Positions 11,011 to 23,000 of a DNA stretch of 64,000 bases are shown here, piece by piece (position 1 is the stretch's first letter; each line of letters begins with the position of its first letter). Origin of the DNA: Platanthera guangdongensis (lineage: Eukaryota > Streptophyta > Magnoliopsida > Asparagales > Orchidaceae); NCBI GenBank assembly GCA_039583875.1, contig CM077152.1, positions 15,797,059 through 15,861,058 of the forward strand. Reading direction: 5' to 3'. The notes beneath the pieces were generated by a model, which was not told the origin of the DNA, searched no databases, and was given only the letters and a program-made list of their open reading frames with translations. The position numbers were made by a program, and so were the translations under genes.

Positions 11011-14000
11011 GGTAGTTTTGAAAGTTCGAGGGAAAGTTCCTGTAATTAGTGGTGTAAATTAAGCACAAGTTTGTAAAATAAGCTTGGCTACTCAGTTTAA
11101 GTTATACCCCAGTAAGGCCTTGACCTAGGCGTAGGTGTCCTTAACATGCCCCAATATCTAAGTGCAGCGTTGCCTACTGCCCGGACAAGCCCATTACTGG
11201 GCTTGACAGCTGGGCCACCTGCCCAGAAGCTAGAAGCTAGGCATGCACCCATTATTAAATGTTGATCAGTTCCTAGCAGGCTGGCCGGCCTGGTCCGAAT
11301 TGAAATGCTTAGGTAGTCCCCCTTTCTGAGGGGGCCTTGTAAAAGCTGGACCTAGGCTGTCGGACTATTAAGCACACCCAACTATAATTATGCAAAGTGG
11401 GACGGGAGATCCCAATAATGACGCAATATAATTATTCATGTTTCGTTTACTCAAGTGACCAAAATTGGAGTTTGCTAGGTGTAGAACTGTAAAATAGTAT
11501 ATTATAACTTGAATAATAATAGCCCTCTATATATATAGAGGGTTATTAAGAGGAGAAATGAACAAAAATATTTAAATTGTTCTAACACTAGTTTTGCTAT
11601 TTCATCCACTGAATGTTGTGTGATTCCTTGCATTTCTGAATTGGAAGTTTTTAGTTTCTTTGTCATTTAACTCGTAACTTCCATTGAGAGCTTTATTAAG
11701 CACAACTTGTTAGTGTCATTTTGAGATCAGTAAGAACTCTATGCTTTTTTGTCCAACTTCTTTGTCCATGTATGGTTGGTAACTGATTTCTGATTAAATG
11801 AATTAGCAACAATAGAACTATTTCACCAGTCCTGAATGCAATTGTCTGCTTGTTAGAGATTTCAAAAGAACTCTATGATTAGAATTAGATTGTAGAATAT
11901 TTGACATATTTGAGGAGTAAGTTCAAAATTAAGCATAGATATTTTGATTATCTACCATGATTAAAAAGAAACAACAACTGCAAAACAATTCTTACTTGGT
12001 GGACCTATATGCTAGTTGTAATTCTATAACTTATAGGTTTGCAACCTTCGTTTTCTTCATATAGATTGTTTTGAAGTTTGAATCTTAGAATTTATATTGA
12101 TTATTTACCAGTTTGTTTGCATGGTTCTTAAGTTTGATTCTACTGAAAATATCACAATTCTCGAATTCAAATTCCATCTTGAATGCTCATAGTATGACAT
12201 TCCTTTAGTCTTTAGGATTTAAAGCATGTGACTATAATTTCTCCCCTGATTTTAAAGCTCAGCAAGCATCTCAATAAGGCTAAACTTTTGACATTCTATG
12301 CATCTGGTTCAACCATAATTTCATTGCAAGATTGCTTTTTGATGGATTTAATAGGATTTATACATTCCTGAGATCAATATCTGTGTTTTTGTCTGAAAGA
12401 ACCTCTCACTTGAGATGTTAATGTTACGGGTCTTACGATGTTGATTATTTAGTATTAGAGTTTTTTTTATGTTGAGACGTATTGTGACGAGTCTTTTTGT
12501 ATCGAGTCTTGTTGTATCGAGCCTTGTTGTATTGAGTCAAGTGTATTTGGTGTTTCAATATCGTAGGCGTCAAGTAAGTTATGTGCTTTGTAGTATTTTA
12601 TGTGTTTCAATATTTTGCATATTTTTTTTTGTATCGGGTATTTACGCCCATGCCATTAGGGCCTTATATAAGGAGCCTTTGTCATGTAATGAAATCAAGC
12701 AATGAAATATCATGCTCTTTTATCTCACTAAAATTCCTCTCTCTCCCTCTTTAATCTCGCTGCCTTCCCCTAGGGTTTCCTCTCATTCTCTTTACCAGGC
12801 TTCTTCTTCTCTTTTGTACCTTCATTCTAGGGCTTTTCCTTGCATCCTCACCTTCATCGATCGCCACCCAAACAAGCTAATAACATATTTGGTCTTAGTT
12901 TTATGAAATTATGTGCTTTTTGGATAAAATATATGACTATATAAGAACAGTTGGTATAAACTCGCAGCTGACAATGTGTCTGTTACGAAATCCGGCAAGG
13001 TTGTCGGCAGGGAAACGACATGGGGCCGGAGGGGGGGGAGAGACGAACGCGTTATGGGGAGAGAGACAGAAAAGCTAGGAGAGAAAATAGATTTTATTCA
13101 TCAATAATTCAAATTACAAATTACATAGTTATTTATAGTGATTGGGCCAACTGTCAAAAGGAAATCAATATTGCAACGGTCACAAGGAAGCACATGAAAA
13201 CGCCTACTCATTGTAACCGGATATCTCCTCATGTATCCTTTTTATGCAGCCTTCTATGTAGCCAGCTAATTGTGATCCTGATGGTACAGCTGGCTATATC
13301 CCAGCCCTTCCCGAAAAAAGAACATGTGACTTCCTTTGTCTTATATATAACAATCCTGAGTTCGATGTTGGAGACGAAAAAAAACCCTAACTTGGTGGAG
13401 TGAGCGCTACTCCTGTGGATCGAAGCTGCCGGCGGTGCCATTGCGATGATCTTGGATGTCAGTTTAAAGACGGTAAACCTTGAAGCCGCTGGGTGAGAGA
13501 TGAAGATATACGCATGGATCTGCGCGGCTGGAACGTCGTTGTTGCAGTGGTAGTGGATGGTACTTGTTGCTGCCACTCCGAAGGTATGGAACCTTTGGCT
13601 TCCTTGTTGACTGAAAGTTTAGGCGTGAAGTGTATTGTAGGATCGGCTTCTTTGTCTGGTAGATTTTAAAGTGGTTGTTGTGGATCTGGGTGCTGATCTG
13701 ATATCTCAGAGATTTTAGCCGTCTTTCCTGTAGCAGGGAAATTTTTTTTTATTAGAAATATTATTTTCATGTAAAGCTTGGATGACATCAGTTTGTGAGT
13801 TTGCGTTAACATCCCTATTTGAATGTGTTGTTATAGCTTTTGTTGGGAGCATGTCTCTGTTTTTTGTGGCGCAAGCTGTTGTTTCCTTGGGTAGATCTGA
13901 CATATCAATCAATGAATTGGTATTAGGAATGGTATTATGTGAAAGTGGGGGGATGACATGAGAAGGGTTAAGCTCTGTATCACCCCTGTCTGAAGGCAAC

Positions 14001-17000
14001 TCGGGAATGACCTGAGATGTGTTTTCGGGATCCATTCTTGAGTCAAAAAGAAGCGATTGTTGTTAGTATTTTTTGTGTGAGTAATTGAGGGGATGACATT
14101 ACTAGGAGTGGCAAGAACATCCCTGGGTTGGCGAAGGCCCCATGTTGTAGCAAGATGTTGACTGTTTCTGGATCCAGTTGAGACAAATTGGTCCAGGTCG
14201 CCTCCTCTGGCAGTAAGCCCTCCCACTGTACCATGGCTTGGTCCCCATTATCAGTGGTTGAGTATCGTAAGTCTAAAATTGCAATGGGTTGTAATACTTG
14301 TTGTCCCCTAGTTTTGTTTGTTGGAATTGAATGCACAACTGTTTCTACAGAAGCAAAACAATGTTTAAGCAGTGAAACGTGGAATACCGGATGGATCTTA
14401 CAGTCGTCTGGGAGATCCAAACGATAGGGCACTTCACTGATTCGTTCTAAAACTGTGAATGGACCATAATAATGAAGGTTGAATCGTTTATATTTTTGTG
14501 GGTGCAGGGATGCATGCCGATACAGATGAAGGCGAAGCAGAACTAAATCGCCAACAACAAAAACCTCCTCCCGTCGTGTGCGATCCGCCAACTTTTTCAT
14601 TTTGCCTATGCTCGTTTTAAATTGTGTTGTAATCGTAGGAGTAGGGTAGTTTTGTGCTAACTGTCTGGGATGATGTCTGTGCTTGGCCCGCCGGCTGCAT
14701 ACGGTACAAAGCACGGCGGCGGGTGGCCGAAGATTGCCTCAAATGGATTCATCCCGGCAGAAGCATGAAAAGTTGTGTTGTAGTAATATTCGGCCCAGCT
14801 CAATAACTAGGCCCAATGCCTTAGATGTTGAAATGCGAAAATACGTAAGTATTGGTTGATGCACCGATTTACGCGTTCAGTCTATCTGTCGGATTGTGGA
14901 TGGTATGCTGAACTGAAGCGCAATTTGATGTCATTTTGACAAAAAAATGTCAACCAAAACTTACTTTAAAAATTGAATCACAGACGGACACCATCGTCTC
15001 TGATAGACCATGTAGCTTTCCACAATATTCCTAATAAACCTGGGCTACCAGTGGTGCCATATAGTGGCCCGACAAAGGTGCAAAATGTGCGCCTTTTTAA
15101 AATCTGTCGACCATTACTAGTACAATAGTATTCGATTTTGATGCGGGCAGATGTGTAATAAAATCGATGGATATATCTGCCCAAATCTTTGTGGGATTGG
15201 TAGTGGTTGTAGTAGCCCAACAGGAAAAGTATTGCGGCCCTTTGCCTTTTGGCATAAGTCGCAACGCTTTATATATTCTGTAACGTCCTGCAGTAATCTC
15301 AGCCAGTAAAAATACTGAGAAATATGTTTCCACGTAGCTATAATACCAGAATGACCTGCAATCTTAGTATCATGGGCTTCAAATATTAATATGTGTCGAA
15401 TGGGTGATTCTGGTATAAGCCGTTTTTGCTTATAATACAGGCGTTGGCCGATTTTAGACCAATCTGCAACCTCAAGAGGTTTATAGTTCAGTAGTTGTAT
15501 AATTTCTAATGTCTTGGGGTCCTTAGAATATAAGTTTTCTAAATCGTCAAAAAGATTCGAATAGGTAAAAAAAATATTTTGTAAACTGTTTAGATGTCCT
15601 TCCTTGGATTGCTCGTGAATCCTGGAAAGAGCATCCGCAGCACTATTATCCTTACCCGGTTTATACTTTATAGTGTAGTTAAATCTCAAAAGTTTTGACA
15701 AAAATCGTTGTTGTTCGGGCATTGTAAGAGTTTGTGTGGTTAATGTGTGTAAAGTCTTATAGTCTGTCAAGATTGTGAACGACGTCCTAATAAGTACTGC
15801 CGCCACTTGCTGACAGTCGTAGTGACTGCAAGCATTTCCCGAAAGTACATTGATTTAGCATGTTCTTTAAGTGTTAATTTCTTACTAAAAACGCTATTGG
15901 ATGGGCATTCTGAGATAATACAACCCCAATGCCTACTCTCGACGTATCACACTTGATCGTGAAGGATTGAGAAAAATCTGGAAGGGACAATACGGGTGGT
16001 GAAACTAATAAACTTAAGGTGATTGAAAGTATTAGTACAAAGTGGTGTCCAAATGAAATGATCCTTGGCAAGCAAATCAGTCAATGGTGTTGTAATGGTG
16101 GCGTATTACTTGATAAAACGTCGGTAATACCCTGTTAGCCCAAGAAATGCCCTAAGTTGTCTAACGTTTCTGGGCTCCGTCCATTGCTGAATGGCCTCTA
16201 TCTTACTTGGCGTTGGGCCCACTCCTGAGACTGAGATAACATGTCCCAGGAACTCGATCGACTTAGTATTAAAGACGCATTTAGACGATTTCAATGCCAA
16301 CTGATTTGAACTTAATACTGCAAATACTTGTTGTAGGTGATCTATGTGGAGTTCTTTGGATTTACTGTATATTAGTAAGTCGTCAAAAAATGACAACAAT
16401 TTTTCGTAGGAAATGGCAAAATATAGTATTCATTAAGGCTTGAAACGTGACTGGAGCGTTAGTAAGCCCAAATGGCTTCACTAAAAACTCATACAGCCCT
16501 TGATGGGTTCATAATGCGGTTTTATGCACGTCTTCAGGCCTCATCCTAATTTGGTGGTACCTTGAATGTAAATCTAATTTAGAAAAGACGTTGCACCATG
16601 TAATTCATCGAGTAACAAGTCAATCGTGGGCATGGGAAAACTGTCTTTTATTGTGATTGAATTTAACGCACAATAATCTACACAAAACCTCCGGCTTCCA
16701 TTGTTACCGAACTGCAGGACGGCGAGCCGCCGTGGAGGGTGTACGCACGACGACCACGCACGCAGGTGGGAGGTGATGGCGCAGCGGTGGAACCGGGCGA
16801 TGTTGATCTCATTGCCGCCCGCGATAACACACTCGTAGGAGACCCAGCAGCAGGATAAGAGAGGAGCTTAAGAGTGTTTTGGGTCTAAGGGCTTTCTAGT
16901 CTTTTTGTTTGGTTGTGCCTCATTATATAAGAGGACTATTGTAACCCTAATGTTTTATCTTTGGATCATCTAACAAGAAAAGGGGGATGCTCCCTCTCCT

Positions 17001-20000
17001 CTCTCTAGCTCTCATCTCTCTCTCTCTCTCTCTAACCGGCACCCCTCTACCGCCGGCCTCACTATCTCTTTCTCTAGCGGTAACATTTGGTCCGACCTGC
17101 CGATCCGCCCGCCGCCGTGCCGCCGGATATTCTCATCATGTCGGTCTCCACTCGGAACTCGACCACTGCCGCCTCCTCCTCCGACAACCCGGACGATCTC
17201 CGCGCCCGGGCCGACGCCCACGAAGCCGACCTCACCGATCTGCGGACCTCCGTGTCCGCCCTCCAAGCCACGACCCTTACCACCTCCAACACCACCGCCG
17301 CCATTCTCGCCCGCCTGGAGCTTCTCCTACCCGTGCCTCACACGCCGGCAGCCAACTCGTCCACCTCCCTTCTCGGCCAGCCCCCCGTTCCGCCGCTCGT
17401 GGCGGCCGAGCCGCGCCCAACGGTGGTGCGACACCCCGTGGGCCGACCCGCGCCCAACGGTGGTGCTACACCCCGTGGGCCGACCCCCCCCCCCCTCGCA
17501 CTGGAGTTGTCATCATTCTCGGGCGTCGATCCAATGGGGTGGATTGCACGTGCCGAACAATTCTTCGATCTCCACTTCACCGCCGACGAGGATAAGGTGA
17601 GCACCGTCGTAGTCGGCCTCTCCGGCTCCGCCTTGCATTGGGCGCGTTGGCTACGCCAGATTCAGCCCCAAATTTGTTGGCCGGATTTGAAGAACGAAAT
17701 GATTCAACGCTATGACGTGCGGTACTCCGGCTCCGCCATTGAGCGTCTCTGCAGCGTTTGCCAGTCGGCCGACCTTGATAGCTATATCGACGAATTCGTG
17801 GCATTGGTTTCCCACGTGCCCGGACTACCTCAAGATCACTATTTGGGATTCTTCCTCCAGGGTCTACGGCCATCCATTCGCTCCGCCTCCGCACGCATCA
17901 ACCCCACACCGTCTTGGCCGCCATTGACCTCGCACGCGCCGTGGAGGCGGATTTGGGCATCCGGTCTACTTCATCGGCCACCTCTGTTCCTCCGGCCCAC
18001 TATATCCCGCCACGGCCGACCGCACCGCGAGAGGGAGGCCCTCACACTCCTCACCCAGGGGGGCCTCACCAGGGGCCCAGACTGCCGCACCGTTTCTCGG
18101 ACGCGGAATACAACGACCTCCGCAAGCGGAGTTTGTGCTTTCATTGTCGCCAACCGTACTCGCCCAACCATGTTTGCTCGGTGAAAGAATTTCACGCCTT
18201 GTTCGGCGACGAATATCTCGAGGAAACGACAACGGAGGTCGATGACACGACCACTTTATCGGCCACTGATCCTCCACTGCCTGGAGCTCCCGCCACTTTT
18301 CCGGAGGGGGACGACCTCCACTGCTTGGAGCTCTCGTACTTTTCGGTTGGCGGCATCACGGGCCCGCGCACGATGAAGCTCCGCGGCCGCCTCCAGAACC
18401 GCGACCTCATTCTCATGATAGACAGCGGCGCCAGCCATAACTTCATTTCGGAAGATCTAGCGCGCGAGTTGGCGCTTCCCTTCCAACCGTCCCCGTCTTT
18501 CACAGTGTGTTTGGGTGACGGCCGTCGCCGCCCGACGCAAGGGCTCTGTCAGGCGATGACGATTGATCTCGGTACCTGCGCCGTGACGGCCGACTTCTAC
18601 ATCTTTGGGTTGGGCGGCCTTGACGCCATTTTAGGAGTATCTTGGCTCCAAACACTTGGCGACGTCCGGGTCAATTGGGCCACAATGACTATGCATTTCC
18701 AACATGGGCTCACGTCCCACTGTCTTATGGGCGACTCGACCCTCCTCCGGACGCCGGTATCGTTCCGCTCTCTTCAGCGTACCTCGGAGGTGGATTTCTC
18801 TGTGTGGCTTTGGCCGCTTCAGGGCACCGAGGCCGAACCTCCCACACCTCCCGAGGATTTCCGCCACCTCCTACATGAGTTCCACGATCTATTCGAGGTC
18901 CCGACCGGTTTACCCCCGGTCCGCCACACCGACCACGCCATAGTTCTCCGACCGGAGACGTCCGCGGTGTCCGTTCAGCCCTACCGCTATGGGCATGTTC
19001 AGAAGGACGAGATTGAACGGCTCGTACGGGAAATGCTATCGGGAGGCATTATTCGGCCAAGTGCAAGCCCTTTTTCCAGCCTGGTCCTTCTCGTACGCAA
19101 GAAGGACGGTAGTTGGCGTTTATGCGTCGACTATCGGGAACTCAACAAAGCAACCGTGCCGACAAGTACCTGATCCCCGTCATTCAAGAGCTTTTGGACG
19201 AACTCCACGGCGCCACCTTCTTCACTAAGCTGGACCTTCGGGCCGGCTATCATCAGATTCGGGTCCGGCCAGAAGACGTGCCCAAAACAGCTTTTCGGAC
19301 TCATGACGGCCACTTCGAGTTTTTGGTGATGTCGTTCGGGCTGACTAACGCCCCGGCCACCTTTCAGGCTACCATGAACAACATCTTCCGGCCGGTACTC
19401 CGTAAACATGTTCTTGTTTTTTTTATGATATCTTGGTATACAGTTCTACTTGGGAAGCGCACCTCCAACACGTTCGGGCCACCCTCCTCACTCTTCGCCA
19501 CCACCGCCTAGTTCTGAACAACAAAAAATGCACCTTCGACTCCACGAAGGTTAGCTACTTGGGTCATACTATTGCGGCCCATGGGGTGGCCATGGACGAA
19601 GACAAAATTAGGGCGGTGCTCCACTGGCCGACGCCTACTTCGGTCCGTGAGGTGCGGGCCTTCTTGGGCCTCACCGGCTATTATCGGCGGTTCATTCAGG
19701 GATACGGCACTTTGGCCCGTCCGCTTACGCAGCTGCTGAAATCCTCGGAGGAGGGTCCCTTCGGATGGTCCGCCGCAGCCTTGGCCGCTTTTACAGCCCT
19801 GAAGTCGGCTCTTGTGCATGGGCCGGTTCTGGCCATGCCCGATTTTCACCAACTGTTCATAGTGGAGTGCGATGCCTCTGGCAGTGGGGTCGGCGCGGTC
19901 CTCATGCAAGCCGGCCGCCCCATCGCTTACTACAGCCGCGGGTTCTCGACCTCCATTCGAAGCCGCTCGGCGTACGAAAACGAACTCATGGCTCTCGTCC

Positions 20001-23000
20001 TCGCCGTCCAGCATTGGCGCCCGTATCTCTTGGGTCGGCCGTTCGTAGTCCGGACAGACCATCATAGTCTCCGCTACCTCCTCCAGCAGAAAATTGCCAC
20101 ACCCGCACAACAACTGTGGGTCGCCAAACTTCTGGGTTACGACTTCTCGATTGAGTTCCGCTCCGGCAAGACTAATCGGGCGGTCGACGCTCTCTCCCGC
20201 CACCCGCACGCACCGGAGCTCGTGGCCCTTACTCGGCCAGTGTGGGAAGAGGGCGTGGCTATCCAGGAAGGAGTCGAACGGGATCCCATGCTTGGCCCCA
20301 TTCGTACAACTCTCATCGCCGACCCGGCCACACAGCCGCCATACTCGCTCATCGGTGGACGATTGTTCTACCGCGGCCAGCCTCGTTCTCTCCTCCAGTT
20401 CCCGGTTGTATTCCACCGACACAACGTNNNNNNNNNNNNNNNNNNNNNNNNNNNNNNNNNNNNNNNNNNNNNNNNNNNNNNNNNNNNNNNNNNNNNNNNN
20501 NNNNNNNNNNNNNNNNNNNNNNNNNNNNNNNNNNNNNNNNNNNNNNNNNNNNNNNNNNNNNNNNNNNNNNNNNNNNNNNNNNNNNNNNNNNNNNNNNNNN
20601 NNNNNNNNNNNNNNNNNNNNNNNNNNNNNNNNNNNNNNNNNNNNNNNNNNNNNNNNNNNNNNNNNNNNNNNNNNNNNNNNNNNNNNNNNNNNNNNNNNNN
20701 NNNNNNNNNNNNNNNNNNNNNNNNNNNNNNNNNNNNNNNNNNNNNNNNNNNNNNNNNNNNNNNNNNNNNNNNNNNNNNNNNNNNNNNNNNNNNNNNNNNN
20801 NNNNNNNNNNNNNNNNNNNNNNNNNNNNNNNNNNNNNNNNNNNNNNNNNNNNNNNNNNNNNNNNNNNNNNNNNNNNNNNNNNNNNNNNNNNNNNNNNNNN
20901 NNNNNNNNNNNNNNNNNNNNNNNNNNNAAGGAGGTAGACCAGTCCCGCTCAACGATCGCCAGCCGCCGCTCCATCGTCTCGTGATCCTCCTCCACCGCTG
21001 CGGAGTTAGCCCGTTGCTGCTGCGCTGAGATTCGACAGGACTCCAGCAATCCTCTGCCTCCGCGCCTTGCCGCTTCCGAAGGCCCGAGTAAGTCCTCCAT
21101 CTCGCCGGCGGAGGGGAGGGGCGAGTCTTCCCCTTCTTCTTCTTCTTCATCTTTGTCTCCTTCCCCTTCCGCTTCTTGCTCCTTCGGCTCTGGAGGACGG
21201 ATTTTGGTCAGAATAGGAGAGGAGCGAAAGAAAAGCTGGGAGATTCTCGCATACCTGAGGAGCGATGGATACCCTCCCCCGATGGTTGGCGAGAAGGGTC
21301 GGGCTGGCCCTCTTAACCCTTTCTGAAAAGCAGATGAAGCGGCTTGCCCCGGCCCAGACGAAATGTCCTACGCTCCGGGGTCTCGGTCTCTCCCAGGGGG
21401 GAACAGAGATGCCCTCTCTCGCCGGAAGCTGTGATCCCGGCGCGGGAGCGGATGTCTTAGAGATAACCCCTCCGGCAGGGATGGCGAGATCGGGCGCCGG
21501 ATCGGCGCGATCGGTCGGGGAATTGGGCGTGGCAGCCCCCGTGATTGGCGATGCAGCCCCCGAAGCGGACGATGGACCCTCATTGTGAAGGCGGGTGGCC
21601 TCTGTGTCCGCCGGTAGAAAGTCGACGACATCTCTTGGTACCGTCCCCTGCAAGAAGAGTGGTACTTCAATACGCAACCACGTTCAAGCTTTTTAACATT
21701 TCGCGCTAACAGGAAGGGAGAAAGGCGAGAGGGGTACCTCCGGCAGAGAAGAAGGGATCTCATCGCGGTTGGGAGTGGGGGTGAGTGAGGCCCGGTTCTC
21801 CTTAGACAGGTCTCGCCTGACTGACTTGACCTTCTTCTTCTTCTTCTTTGGGCAGGAGCTCTCGCCGGCTGGCTTCTCGTCGGTTGGCTTCTCGCCGGCT
21901 GGCTTCTCGCCGGCGGATTTCTCCCCTACTACCTTCTCGTCAGCGGGCCTCTTGCCCAACAGCCAAGGAGCAACCTTGGCGCAATTGGCGCGAGCCCGCG
22001 CCTGGGCCGCAGCGAGGCGGGCCTGGAGCTCTTCCGAGAGCGGCTTCTCAATGTTTTTGGCACGCATTTTCATGGCGCGGCAGAGGCTCAAGCAGGGAGT
22101 AATTACGACAGAGATGGCCTGAGAGACAAACTCAACTGTGTATTTATAGGACAAAGGTGGGGTCTGCAGAAAGATTCTCTGCCAGGTCAGCATGTACTCA
22201 TCGAATATTTGGGGTTGGACGTGTCTTTCCGAGCGCAAGAGTAGCTCGCAAAGAGCGGAGATTGTGTACAACCTCATATTCACTGGGTAGGACCAAGATC
22301 CTCCAAGGATCAGGATTGGGCTAGATTTGGACTTATAATTGGATCAAGCAAGAAAGCGTGCGGGAGGGCTCTCGCCGAATGCCAGTTCGTCAAGCTCAGT
22401 TTGTCGAGCTGGAAGCGTAATTTGTCGAACGCCAGTTCGTCGAGCTCAACTCGTCGAACTGGGCTTTCGACTTAAGGTCATGTTCGTCGAACACAGATTT
22501 TAGGCTCAGGCCATGACGGAACCAGGGCGGGCGGGAAGGCTCCCGCCCTGGGCAGGTGCAGGGGCTCGCGCCTTGGGATGGCGGAGGTTTATCGGCCTTT
22601 GACATTGAGTGATGTTTCTCCACTCAACGCTCCCGCCAGCCCTTGGCGTTGAGTGATGCTTCTCCACTCGATGCTCTCACCAGCCTTTGGCGTTGAGTGA
22701 TGCTTCTTCGCTCGACGCTCTCGCCGGCCTTTGGCGTTGAATGTTGCTTCTCCACTCAACGCTCCCGCCAGCACTTGTCGTTGAGTGATGCTTCTCCACT
22801 CAACGCTCTCCCTCAACCCAGACCTGAAATTACCTAAATACCCTTGGTCTGCATCTAGCTCCTCAGAACAGCGGAGTTTGGCTATTGGCAAACTATCCCA
22901 GGGGCATTTTAGTAATTTTAGGGCAGCAAAAATATGTTTTTTGCAGACCAGATTTTGAAAATCTATAAATAGACCCACAGGATACCTCAGAAGGCAGATT

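Larger units (their letters stand above)
16702..20427 (+). mobile_element. Ty3/Gypsy element Gy-E (5' part, truncated by gap)
   Basis: The 5' LTR (16702-17085) has inverted ends TGTTACCG/CGGTAACA. gag, protease, RT and RNase H follow in plus orientation until the N gap. The insertion point is visible because the right-hand copy of Gy-A at about 24583 is the uninterrupted site; the expected target duplication is TCCAT (16697-16701). Integrase and the 3' LTR would lie in the gap. Base composition is much GC-richer than the host element. Confidence 0.8.

Noticed and set aside
12416..12885. Full LTR element around the candidate solo LTR
   Set aside because: No second LTR, primer site or target duplication could be found, so only a candidate solo LTR is listed.
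22610..22815. CRISPR-like repeat array
   Set aside because: Units are contiguous without unique spacers, lie in an LTR, and the genome is a plant's.
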